Shown: positions 53,117 to 63,000 of the stretch, piece after piece | How positions within the stretch are numbered: the first letter of the stretch is position 1 | Layout of the letters: each line of letters starts with the position of its first letter | Assembly (NCBI GenBank): GCA_958296095.1 | Contig: OY282434.1 | Span: 1,580,001-1,644,000 of the forward strand | DNA from: an uncultured Oligoflexales bacterium | GTDB lineage: Bacteria > Bdellovibrionota_B > Oligoflexia > Oligoflexales > JAPPIL01 | Length of the DNA stretch: 64,000 nt | Direction of reading: 5' to 3' | The notes under the pieces: generated by a model | Databases searched by the model: none | Told to the model about the DNA's origin: nothing | The model's input: the letters and a program-made list of their open reading frames with translations, nothing else | Translations under genes and position numbers: made by a program

Positions 53117-55273
53117 TTAGTTACAAAAGGAAAACTTGCCGACTTCAAGTGTGTCGGTTATATAGGTGCGCGCAGACGTTTTGAGCTGTGGTTCAGCATC
53201 AGCAGGTGGCATCCTCTTGCTAGCAATGGCATCGACCATGTTCTTTCTTTTATGCAAAATAGATTTACAAAAATCGGCTTTATTTTCAGCATACAGAAAA
53301 GGATAAGCAGAATACCTACCATGACATCCACCACAGTGCTTAATAAGGGTGCGACCTAATTTATCATTTGGTAAATATTTACTGGAGTCAGAATTGTTTT
53401 TTACATCTCTATGTCTATTAAAATCCATTCCTGTGTATGTTTTTAGATCGTAACCCAGATGTGACAGTATATCTTTAATAGAAGCAATAATATTTATGTA
53501 ATCCTTATGCAGATGACTATTTTTATCTTTAGATGTTCTCATTATAGCATCCCCTATGCGCCACGGGTCGTGAGTAGTACATACGTAAAAACCTGTATGC
53601 CCCATAGTTTTGCGACAAAGAAGATCAATGTTATGCTCTCTTTCTCCCCCTGTAAACAATATTCTACTGATTTTGTTTGGCTTTTTTTCTAATGTATCGC
53701 TGCCTGAAAAATAAAACGTCAGTTCCTTAATAGGTTGACTTTTCTTATCTGGAAGCAAGTTATTAAATACGCAATTTATTTCTTCCTTACCTTGACAGGT
53801 ATTTGTTCCATTGTCTTCGTCTTTTCCTTTGTGAAAAGAGTTACGAGTAAAACCTAATTTAGGTAGCGTCGCTGATATCTCCAGTTCTCCGTTAGATATG
53901 TTAACTGCTACTGTAATTATCTCTATCTTGCCTTTGTTAGTTTGCAATAGAGCTTGTTGGCGAAAGATATGTGCAGTATCTTCCAACACGTCAAAGACCA
54001 ATGCATCAAATCTGAATGGTCTCATCTGGGGCTGCTTTCTTAATAGTGAGGGGTCTAGATTCGTATTGAGATGGCTATCAAGCTTATGAGTGTGGATAAG
54101 AACATCCTCTACTTCATCATACACGAGTTCAATTTCTTCCACTGTGAGAGGTGTAAGGTGGTGAGAGCCAATAATTTTGTCGCTTGACATGAGTTGTTTA
54201 ATGATTTCTTTGGCATTAGCGGCAACCACATCATTTTCTTTTTCTGCTAGTTTTGGAAAATTTTCTGTTCTGCTAATCTTGCTGATGACAGACTTGAATT
54301 TTTCTGAAAAATTATAATCTTCAATAATATTATTACTGCTGCCCGTAAGTAAATCAAATATATTGCGATCTTCAATAAATCCCAGCGATGAAACTGGGAT
54401 AATATTTGCTTTTACATCTGCTGCAGGGGAAAGATTAAAAAGAGAGAATGTATTTTTTAAAAAGAGTGCTCGGCACGTTGCTTTATCTCTCACACCTAAG
54501 CAAGTAGTGTTCCATATCTTGGTTGTTTGCAGAATCCTTCCTGCCTGTCTAACTAAACTATCAAACAGTTGAGATGGATTGGCTAGATCTTTAGGTGGTT
54601 TGTTATGCTCTATTGGAATACCGTCTAACATCCCCTCAGGATAATGACGCTTAATTAAAGTTGCAACTATAGGATTAGCATTAGTCTCAGCCCATGGGTT
54701 AGGGGTGAATATGGGGGCACCTTGCTGGTGACAACTGAGACAAAGCTCTCTGTTTGGTAACTCTACAGGGGCTCTTTTTTCACTAGTGTAGTTTTCCACA
54801 ACTTGGAAATCAAACTCACCTCGTATGGGAAGAAGGCTCATCACCTCGATCCTATTTGCTTGCTCAACGTATCCTAAAAAAAGACGACCCCCTATATCAA
54901 ATTCTGCCATTCCAGGCGAGGGCAGCTTAAGTTTTTGGAATACACTTTGAAAAGCTTTCTGAACATTCTCTGACATAATAATAGCTGGGTTAAATTTTCC
55001 AAGTCCCACTAATCTTCTTGGATCCCTAAACAGTTCCGGATGACCATCATGTCTTTGTGATGATCGACCAAGAGGGATAAGAACTGCTACAATCTGTCCG
55101 TACTGACTTAGATAAGTCACCAATTTGGAAAATGGATAAGGAACTTTTTTGTCAGGGGTTTTAGAAATTAGCATATCGAACAGAGTCTCCCTCTGTTCAA
55201 CTGGTAACTGTTTTGTTTCTGAAAGTAGCTTGCACGATGCTAGAACAACAGTGAGCAGTGCCAAGCGAATCAT
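53117..55273 (-). CDS. Di-haem cytochrome c-like lipoprotein
   Basis: 718 residues; MIRLALLTVVLASC has an LASC lipobox. Two c-type haem sites are visible: CLSCHQQGAPIF (about residue 179) and CGGCHGRYSAYPF (about residue 645), with a possible methionine ligand in KRMPPADAEP. The segments between match no family I recognise. It would need the Ccm system at the left of the window for maturation. The gene is markedly AT-rich compared with the first 50 kb. Confidence 0.78.
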   Translation of the reverse strand: MIRLALLTVVLASCKLLSETKQLPVEQRETLFDMLISKTPDKKVPYPFSKLVTYLSQYGQIVAVLIPLGRSSQRHDGHPELFRDPRRLVGLGKFNPAIIMSENVQKAFQSVFQKLKLPSPGMAEFDIGGRLFLGYVEQANRIEVMSLLPIRGEFDFQVVENYTSEKRAPVELPNRELCLSCHQQGAPIFTPNPWAETNANPIVATLIKRHYPEGMLDGIPIEHNKPPKDLANPSQLFDSLVRQAGRILQTTKIWNTTCLGVRDKATCRALFLKNTFSLFNLSPAADVKANIIPVSSLGFIEDRNIFDLLTGSSNNIIEDYNFSEKFKSVISKISRTENFPKLAEKENDVVAANAKEIIKQLMSSDKIIGSHHLTPLTVEEIELVYDEVEDVLIHTHKLDSHLNTNLDPSLLRKQPQMRPFRFDALVFDVLEDTAHIFRQQALLQTNKGKIEIITVAVNISNGELEISATLPKLGFTRNSFHKGKDEDNGTNTCQGKEEINCVFNNLLPDKKSQPIKELTFYFSGSDTLEKKPNKISRILFTGGEREHNIDLLCRKTMGHTGFYVCTTHDPWRIGDAIMRTSKDKNSHLHKDYINIIASIKDILSHLGYDLKTYTGMDFNRHRDVKNNSDSSKYLPNDKLGRTLIKHCGGCHGRYSAYPFLYAENKADFCKSILHKRKNMVDAIASKRMPPADAEPQLKTSARTYITDTLEVGKFSFCN

Positions 55274-55561
55274 CTTATGCTCAGACCATAAACCAACATG
55301 TGTTACTCCTACTAGTGGATACCAGGATAACTTTAGGATGACTATTTAATCATATCAAACACATAAACTCAAAGAAGGCATGTATTGACCACTGTCACTG
55401 CCAGGCTAAGTGTCTGTCTCTTGATGGGACTGACCCATGTTATTTTACCTTTTTACTGCAATGATTTACACTTAGGAAGTGATAACGACCTGGCATAACA
55501 AATGTTTTGCGCTATTTTTGTATGAAGATGTAATTGTGTGTTGACTGGGATAATCTGTAGG

Positions 55562-56047
55562 TTAGATCTTTCTCGTTTTGGAAAAAGGCAACCCAGCATG
55601 TGCATCGTCTTTTACAAACAGGGCAACGGCAATTGCATCGCTAGCTGTCAACTGCTTCTTATCGACCACAAGACGGACCATCAGTTCCAAGCCCCACATG
55701 GTCTCTACTCCGTGTTTATCGCAAGCCTTACGTAACCGATCGTCATTGGTAAGTAAGATGCAACAATTCTTAGCCACCGCTAAACATATTTTGTCAGTGA
55801 AGGAGAGACTGCGCTGCTCGTTTATAAATAATTGAAACTGCTCTTGTGGAATTGTGTCGATTATTGTGAGATTATGTCGTTCACAATCCTTGTCAGACAA
55901 CTCAGATTTTTTTCTAACCTCCTGCAGCACATCAAGATGGACATATATCCTACCAATATGGGCGTTTGCCATGGTCAACACAGAAAGGTCAGATTTTTGG
56001 TAGTCTATTAGTACATTAGCGTCAACAAGTAGCTTTCCTTCTGGCAT
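55562..56047 (-). CDS. PIN-like domain protein (DUF4411-like), partner of the ImmA gene
   Basis: About 161 residues from the ATG at 56047, which overlaps the stop of the previous gene in a TAATG arrangement. The acidic PIN residues are visible in LLVDANVLIDYQKSD, in SFTDKICLAVAKN and in LLTNDDRLRKACDKHGV. PIN domains are metal-dependent RNases. The pairing with an Xre-ImmA protein is common and behaves as a toxin-antitoxin-like module. Confidence 0.82.
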   Translation of the reverse strand: MPEGKLLVDANVLIDYQKSDLSVLTMANAHIGRIYVHLDVLQEVRKKSELSDKDCERHNLTIIDTIPQEQFQLFINEQRSLSFTDKICLAVAKNCCILLTNDDRLRKACDKHGVETMWGLELMVRLVVDKKQLTASDAIAVALFVKDDAHAGLPFSKTRKI

Positions 56048-57174
56048 TAACTGACCCAAGATCTCATCAAATCGCGCATTTCATGGAGTGAAATTTTCAG
56101 AAGTTCTGCCGCTCGACTCACGCTAATATTTCCTCCCTCGACCGCTTTGCGTGCCAGTGAGGGTAAGCGATTAGAGGGGAAATCATTGGCAGACAGCCCG
56201 CTGAAGATTTCTTCAGGTAGAGGATATGGCTCAATTGAACGTGGAAGGGTCTTCCCGTAACGACGCTTAAACTCGGCTTGGAAACGCCCCCATATATTTA
56301 CATCTGGGTTATTCTCGTGCAATCTATACAGCACCGTTTGATAACTAACATTGAAGATTCTCTTTACCGTCAGAACTCTCTTAAGTAGGGGGTGACCACT
56401 AGTTAGATGCCACTCTTTTGTAAATGCTTCGTTTGGCATAAGAAAGTGACTGGCAAAACTATCTGCTTCTCTTTCGTGCTGTTTGTCTTCGCTTGTTTGA
56501 TATGTATCGTAGTCATTTGCATGCAGAACCAAATGTCCCAGCTCATGCGCGGCAGTAAAAATCCACCGTTCCACCGAAATTTTTTCCCAAGTGTTGATGA
56601 CTATAGCGAAATGAGGCTCATTGGAAATTGATAGGCCAAAAAAGCTATGGGACGGTGATTTTATTTCGCCGACCTTGAGTCCCATCTTATGCTCAAGTAA
56701 ACCGCGGATATTATAGATTGGCTCTGTTTTACCCAATCTATAATGCTCTCGTGTGCGTAATGCTAATTGGACAGGATCGACATTCTTGCCTTTGAATTGT
56801 GCTAGAAGATTCTTTAGTTCGGAGGTGGGGTGGTCTCCCAATATCTGCTCTATATCACAAAAGTCGTAGAACCAAAGGCTAACATCGGCGAGGATTTGTT
56901 CGCGGTCGTGCATATTTTTTGTGGCACGGAATCTGACCCCCTTGAGAGGTTTAACCGGTTCCAGCATATGTCTTAATGAAACGCCGAGGACTGAAGCTAT
57001 AACCCGCACTGCCGCAATGTGAGGATCGTCGCTTGGTGATTCGCCAGATTCAATATTTCTGTAGGCATCCAAGGAGACACCAGCTCGTTCTGCAAGTTCC
57101 TCCTCGGTAAAACGTTTCGCCTTGCGCAGGCGGCAAAGATTATCTGCTACGATGCTGGCTAACGAATAATTCAC
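56047..57174 (-). CDS. Xre-family regulator fused to ImmA/IrrE metallopeptidase
   Basis: 375 residues. An N-terminal helix-turn-helix (about 10-65: EELAERAGVSLDAYRNIESG) is followed by a zinc peptidase with TAAHELGHLVLH (HExxH) and the third ligand in EREADSFASHFLMP. Such proteins bind their own promoter and cleave or sense a partner. It starts with GTG. The palindrome at 57218-57227 overlapping the -35 of its promoter fits autoregulation. Confidence 0.87.
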   Translation of the reverse strand: MNYSLASIVADNLCRLRKAKRFTEEELAERAGVSLDAYRNIESGESPSDDPHIAAVRVIASVLGVSLRHMLEPVKPLKGVRFRATKNMHDREQILADVSLWFYDFCDIEQILGDHPTSELKNLLAQFKGKNVDPVQLALRTREHYRLGKTEPIYNIRGLLEHKMGLKVGEIKSPSHSFFGLSISNEPHFAIVINTWEKISVERWIFTAAHELGHLVLHANDYDTYQTSEDKQHEREADSFASHFLMPNEAFTKEWHLTSGHPLLKRVLTVKRIFNVSYQTVLYRLHENNPDVNIWGRFQAEFKRRYGKTLPRSIEPYPLPEEIFSGLSANDFPSNRLPSLARKAVEGGNISVSRAAELLKISLHEMRDLMRSWVS

Positions 57175-57197
57175 CTGACAACCTCTTCCTCGCCTCT

Positions 57198-57227
57198 ATC
57201 TTATCATCTCTTGGCAATTGTTCACAA
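57198..57227 (-). promoter_or_regulatory. Promoter and operator-like palindrome of the Xre-ImmA gene
   Basis: On the minus strand TTGTGA, an 18-nt spacer and TAAGAT lie about 25 nt before the GTG start. TTGTGAACAA (57218-57227) is a perfect palindrome over the -35 box. Confidence 0.5.
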
Positions 57228-57260
57228 CCATTCACCACCCACCATCTCTAGCTCCGATAA

Positions 57261-57668
57261 CTACCTCCACACCGAACACTTGCCCAACCGTCCCCCTAGC
57301 CAGTTAATCAAAAACTCCCCACCACCACGTAAACAGACATCAAAAGGTGAGTCTCCCGCAGTGAAGTCATTGGGGGTTATGAACCAGCCAACCGCTTTAT
57401 CTATGTCGCCAGCGAAGACCTCGACGGCTAGGTCAGTAGCAATCACTACCTGTTCGATGCCCTCTCGCAAGTCGTCCAGACTGTCAAGCTCGACCTTGTC
57501 GGCACGAAGAGCCTTTGCACCCACGCCTGCTTTTTCTGCTGCTTTCGGACTGAGGAACGGGCTGTGCTCGAAAAATTTATCAGGAATCAGGCACTTACGG
57601 TCAGGACTGATGATGCCCAGCCTGTTGTCGGTGTCCGCGATGCCCAATTTTTTAGCCAATGCTGTCAT
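57261..57668 (-). CDS. MbcA/ParS/Xre-type antitoxin, toxin-binding domain
   Basis: 135 residues. The C-terminal segment DIDKAVGWFITPNDFTAGDS with PFDVCLRGGGEFLINWLGG is the MbcA/ParS (DUF2384) toxin-binding pattern. The typical partner, a RES-domain NAD-degrading toxin, is not present on either side, so the antitoxin appears orphaned. The N-terminal part is not a clear helix-turn-helix. Confidence 0.7.
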   Translation of the reverse strand: MTALAKKLGIADTDNRLGIISPDRKCLIPDKFFEHSPFLSPKAAEKAGVGAKALRADKVELDSLDDLREGIEQVVIATDLAVEVFAGDIDKAVGWFITPNDFTAGDSPFDVCLRGGGEFLINWLGGRLGKCSVWR

Positions 57669-57791
57669 ATCCTAACCCAACCTTCCGTAGACCCCCTTAC
57701 TACATTCTAACTATTCTGTCACCTCTATTCATACACAAAAGAGACAGACAGCATGACAACATAGAGATTTTACCTCATTTTTACACAATGC

Positions 57792-57899
57792 CTACACTCT
57801 CACCCCTATCTTGCCTGTCAACAGCTGTTGCATCAAGCCACGTTTGAGTTGGCGTTTGGCCACGATCAGTTTCTCAAGTGTGTCGACCACTGCATCGCA
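57792..57899 (-). pseudogene. Remnant of a type I restriction specificity gene (hsdS), 3' end
   Basis: The last about 35 codons read VVDTLEKLIVAKRQLKRGLM and QQLLTGKIGVRV, the very conserved C-terminus of HsdS. Upstream the frame has no HsdS features. hsdM and hsdR are absent. The remainder of the reading frame to 58442 is antisense to the next gene. Confidence 0.75.
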
Positions 57900-58065
57900 G
57901 CTCCTTGATATTAAAATATGAAAACTGGATGATTCATCGTTAAGGCATTGTCTTCGTATTAGCATGATTTTAATCGATGTTGTGAACCCTTTGTATGTGA
58001 GAACCAGGCAGTTTGATTGAGTTATGCTGTGAATTTCCGATAAGTACAGCGAAGGTGTGGGACTA

Positions 58066-60006
58066 ATGGTAATGGTGCATAGAATAATTAAAACAATGCG
58101 GGCTCTGGCGGCTTGGTTGCTGTCCGGCACAGAAAATAATCCACAGCCAACCATCAGATTACCTAGACCAACGCAAAATAAAGATAGCACTAGCGATTGT
58201 CTGGACGCTAGAGAAACAGCAATGCCACCCAAGCCACAATCACAAGTAACTCCACATAAAGTTATCGAGCAACAAGAAGATGCCCTACACATTGAGCCGT
58301 CACTTCCCGCAAAGAACAAGGAGGTGTCCAAGCATCTGAAAAAGCCCCGTGAAATTGGGGGAAGGAGAAAAGCACATGAACAAAAAACAACAACACGGCA
58401 TGCATTGAAACCTCGTCCAGAGCTGATATGTCGCAAGGACACTAGCTCTTGGCAGTGGGAAGTAGTCCTGCACGTGGATGATGAATGCCAGATAAAAGTT
58501 GTATATCAAGATGGGGTTGCTTTAGATAAACTTAACAACGAGTATAGCGTCTTGTCACTTTCCCACCCGTTGCAGATAACTTTTGAAAGTGGCGAAAAAG
58601 AAGAGCTGCCACTGTTTGATGGCAACCCCCTAATTTTTAAATTGCGAAGTGGCTGGAAAGAAACTGGGCATAAAACTTCTAGTATTGGGAAAGGACATTT
58701 TGTTGTTTTTGCTCCTAGGGAATGGGAGCGAACAGATCCCGCTCCAGTTGAAGCAAGATCTTGCACAGATAAAAACTTTAAGGCAAATTATTTTTTCGGA
58801 GACGTACATGACACACAGAAAGATATAGGTGGCTTCAAGCAATACACTTTGCCAACCAAATCTATTTTTGAACTTACCGGGCAACGTGTTTGCGATGATT
58901 CTGACAAGGGAGAATTGTTTGTAGGTGCTGTTCCAAACCTAAAGCCTCTGCAAGCCATTGCTTGGGTGCGGATAGGAGAAGAGAAAAAAGATGGTTGGAA
59001 AGGTGAAACATTCAATACCAACGAGCAGAGTGTTGCAGATATCTTAGGTAAACGTGAAGGGCATTTTTTTGTGCGAGTGTATGATAGAAAGGCAACACAG
59101 CTGGATAGTGGCGAATTTCGTTATCTGCATGATCTCAAAGAAGTGCTTGTTAATGGTCAGCCATATGACAAAGCTTGCTTATTGATCCCCCCACCGACTG
59201 GCTACTCCACGATAAGCGTGAGTTTCATTAGTAAAAATAACACAGCTCTGCGTCCTATTTTGATGCACGATACGCAACACACTAAAGTGCGTGGAGGTAA
59301 CCTCATTGTCGAGGCGCACCCAGACGAAGACAGTATATCTTGCAAACTTGAGAGTAACACAGGCAGTGTTGACCTCAAATTAAATTTGCCGCGTGTCTGG
59401 TGGAAAATTACCAGTGGTAAATCCGATGAGTGGCATAGCGAGCCATTTGTAATGACGCGGCAGGAATTTCGTGAACATGCCGACATAAACGCGACTATCG
59501 AGCTGCGATTGTCACGACAAATAAGATCGGTTGGTATTGGTTTCAACGATGATTTAGCGCGAAAATATCAGCGGATAGGGCAAGATGATATTAGCGTCCG
59601 GATGAAGGATTTTAGTGATTATTCGCAAATTGATCAGCGGCTGAAGGAAGATGCAATGTTCAACATCAATTGTGGCGAGGAAGTGTTGACACTTATCAGA
59701 ATTTACGCCGACCCTGTGCCCACTGTCACTCCCTTCACTTGCAAACCATCAGTGGTATACTTAGTAGAACGAGTGACTGAAGAGATGCTCCCGATGTGGA
59801 AGCAACGGAGCAAGTTTCCAGTTGTCGTCAGGAAAGTAAACGGTGGCTGGCGACAGGGCAAAGGGTTCAGCAGTGGTGAAATCCGCAATGCTGGACTAGC
59901 GATGTCTGAAGCAACTCGCCACTTGATACAGGTAGACAAACGCAGGCGCACTACTCATCCAAACAACACACAAACTATTAGGAGATTGGTTGATGCCAGA
60001 TGTTAA
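58066..60006 (+). CDS. Unknown protein with L13e-like C-terminal domain, upstream of DUF1998 helicase
   Basis: About 646 residues (an in-frame GTG at 58057 is possible; ATG at 58066 has GAAGG at better spacing). The N-terminal 110 residues are a basic, low-complexity linker. Then come several beta-rich segments (QWEVVLHVDDECQIKVVYQD, PLQITFESGEKEELPLFDG, ...HFVVFAPREWER) without a known family. The C-terminal 60 residues (GGWRQGKGFSSGEIRNAGL, QVDKRRRTTHPNNTQTIRRL) closely resemble the ribosomal L13e pattern. Its end overlaps the helicase start by 14 bp, so the two are one operon. Confidence 0.65.
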   Translation: MVMVHRIIKTMRALAAWLLSGTENNPQPTIRLPRPTQNKDSTSDCLDARETAMPPKPQSQVTPHKVIEQQEDALHIEPSLPAKNKEVSKHLKKPREIGGRRKAHEQKTTTRHALKPRPELICRKDTSSWQWEVVLHVDDECQIKVVYQDGVALDKLNNEYSVLSLSHPLQITFESGEKEELPLFDGNPLIFKLRSGWKETGHKTSSIGKGHFVVFAPREWERTDPAPVEARSCTDKNFKANYFFGDVHDTQKDIGGFKQYTLPTKSIFELTGQRVCDDSDKGELFVGAVPNLKPLQAIAWVRIGEEKKDGWKGETFNTNEQSVADILGKREGHFFVRVYDRKATQLDSGEFRYLHDLKEVLVNGQPYDKACLLIPPPTGYSTISVSFISKNNTALRPILMHDTQHTKVRGGNLIVEAHPDEDSISCKLESNTGSVDLKLNLPRVWWKITSGKSDEWHSEPFVMTRQEFREHADINATIELRLSRQIRSVGIGFNDDLARKYQRIGQDDISVRMKDFSDYSQIDQRLKEDAMFNINCGEEVLTLIRIYADPVPTVTPFTCKPSVVYLVERVTEEMLPMWKQRSKFPVVVRKVNGGWRQGKGFSSGEIRNAGLAMSEATRHLIQVDKRRRTTHPNNTQTIRRLVDARC

Positions 60007-63000
60007 CACCATACAGAACTGGGTTAAGAGGATTAGCCAACGTTATAAGAGCTATTTAAGAACCTCTTTTTTCTTCAAACGCCCTAAGCTCCAAACCTCG
60101 TTTCGAAAAGCTCTTGAGGAGGAAGGCAATCTGTCGAAGGGGCCTTTTCCTGAGCCATACCGAAACTTTAAGCTGGGGGTAACAGCACAAACATTGGCGC
60201 AAGAGTGTTTTCCTAACAAAAGCAAAGAGCTTGTTTCAGCGCTGATTGATAGAGAACTCTACACTCACCAAGAAAGAGCTATTCGTGCGGTACATTTAGA
60301 CAACCTTAATATCGTTGTTGCCACTGGCACAGCCAGCGGTAAGACAGAAAGCTTTCTCTATCCAATTTTGTTTGAATTGTATCAGCAATATCTTGCCGGT
60401 GAGCTTGAAAAGCCTGGTGTGCGTGCCATGATCCTTTATCCGATGAACGCGCTTGCTAACGATCAACGTGAGCGTCTCGGTGAAATATGCAAGAAACTGA
60501 AAGAGGTGGGACATGGATTTAGTCCAACCTTTGGACAATACATTGGCCAAACGCCAGAAAGTAAAGGTGATAGGTATCGCAATGCTTACACACGGGATGA
60601 AGAGAGACTCGATGGAGAGTTGGTTTTTCGTGATGAGATGCGAAAAAAACCGCCCCACATATTGTTGACCAATTACTCAATGTTAGAATATCTGCTCATT
60701 CGTCCTGACGACAGTCCACTGTTCGACCACGATAGAGGCAAACACTGGCAATTTATTGTGCTCGATGAGGCACACCAGTATCGGGGTGCTAAAGGCATGG
60801 AAATGGGCATGCTTATTCGGCGACTCAAACAGCGACTACGAGACGGAGGACGGCAAGAGCCCTTCCGCTGTATCGCAACCAGTGCCACCATTTCTTCGGG
60901 TGAAAGCGAGCAAGACAAGGAGGTAGTTGCTAAATTTGCCAAAGAGATTTTTGGAGAAATATTTTCAACAAGTGGTGTTATTTTTGGTAAACAAGGGGTG
61001 AATGACAACCCCAAAACACACCGCTACCATGCATTCTTGCGAGCACTTGAAGGTGCGTTTCTTGTTCACAAAAACGGTGAAGATATTGTCGTGCTCAATC
61101 GTAAAGATAAAAGTGAAGAGGGCGTAAATGCTGTGTCGTTGGAAATAGCCTTGTGCCGAGAATGCGGTCAACACTACTATGTGGGGCGAGAACATGGGGA
61201 GAAGCTAGAAGAAGCTATACGAGACCCCAGTGATTCCCACTTCGGTGTAAGCTATTATCTGCCTGTAAACGATCCAGAATATACTGGTGATGATTACAAA
61301 CTACTCTGCAAAAGTTGCGGATTTCTATCGAAATCAAAACCAAAGTGCAGTTGCAATGCAACAATTTATGTAAAAAAATGCAAACCACATAAAGAGCATA
61401 CAGATCGGCTAGCAGAATGTGAAAGCTGTGGCTATCGACGCGGTGGTGTTGGTGACTCAGTGCAGGAAATTGTACATGGTACCGATGGCCCCAATGCTGT
61501 CATCGCGACTGCTATGCACGAGTTATTGCCAGAGAACAAACGCAAAGTTCTTGCCTTTGCTGACAATCGTCAGGAAGCCGCATTCTTTGCCTGGTACGCT
61601 GAAGATTCTTATGAAAAATTACGCGATCGCAACCTCATTATGCTAGCGATGACCTCCGGTCAAATTGAGAAGGAGGGATTATCCATAGATGATCTTAAAA
61701 ATCGTCTATTGCGTCAATATGAACATGTTGGTCTATTCAATGAAGCAGAAACTAAAGAGAAAAAAAATCGACAGGTATTGACATCAATTTTGCGAGAAGC
61801 ACTTACAGATGAGAGAAGATTATCCATGAGTGGGGTTGGATTAGTTAAATGGTTTATTAAGATTCCAAGCAACTTGCTTGTGCCAAAAATTATGCTACAG
61901 CCACCGTGGAATTTTACCAGAGAAGAAGCATTTTGCTTGATTGGTTACCTGTTGGATGAGTTGCGCTTACGTCGTGCCATGAATTTACCAGAGGGTACTA
62001 CTACTCTGATATGGAGTGATGTGTCGCCTGACCGTAACCAACAAAGCTATATGTTCGGGAAGCCAGGAAAACAAAAGAACGTCTTGCAGTGGGGAGGCCA
62101 TCAGTCAGCTGTTGTTAAACACTTCCTGCACAGGATACTGAAGAACAGCGACCAGCCTGCCGATCAGCATAAAACTGAATCTAGAAAGATAATGGAAGCA
62201 ATATGGGATAAAATAAAAGAAATCAAAGATCCCCCTATCCTCTCTACAGGAAAAATAAACGGCTCATTTCGCCTCAACCCCAATTGGCTACGCATCAAAT
62301 CTGCTAGACTTGAGGAAATATGGGAATGTGGCACGTGTGCAAACCTCAGTGCTCACAATATCAGAAACATTTGCCCGCGCAATGGCTGTTCTGGTTGCTT
62401 GACTGGAGCAAAAGAAGAACGATTTAAAGAAAATCACTATCGAGCTATCTATGAAAGCAAACACTTGCCACATATATTTAATGCTAAAGAACATACCGCG
62501 CAGATTGATACAGAAGAGGCACGTCAGCGACAACAAGATTTCAAAAACAACAAGATCCATCTATTAAGTTCTTCAACAACTTTTGAGGTCGGTGTCGATT
62601 TGGGTGATCTGGAAGTAGTATTTCTTCGCAACGTTCCTCCAGAGTCGTTCAGTTATGTGCAACGTGTTGGGCGTGCAGGGCGACGAGACCTTGGTCTAGC
62701 CGTAACCTACTGTCGTCGCAACCCGCATGACCTTTATCATTATGAGAATCCAGAGGAGAGAATAATCAAAGGTGTGATACAACCACCACGTTTGTTTATG
62801 ACAAACAAGAAAATTATTTTGCGGCACATGGTTGCTACGGTTCTTTCTTCGTTTTTTAGGGAGAACGAGGAACGTTTCAAAACCGTAGAGAATCTCATAG
62901 GAGACTGGGAAGAACCTTGTATGGTAATGGACGTGAAGCGGTATTGTGAAGGTAACAGTTATTTAAAAGGTTGCTTGCGACAAATCGTTCCAGTTGATAT

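Noticed and set aside
57792-58442. A 216-codon minus-strand frame
   Set aside because: Only its last about 35 codons are real (hsdS remnant). The front lies antisense to the gene at 58066 and has no family features.
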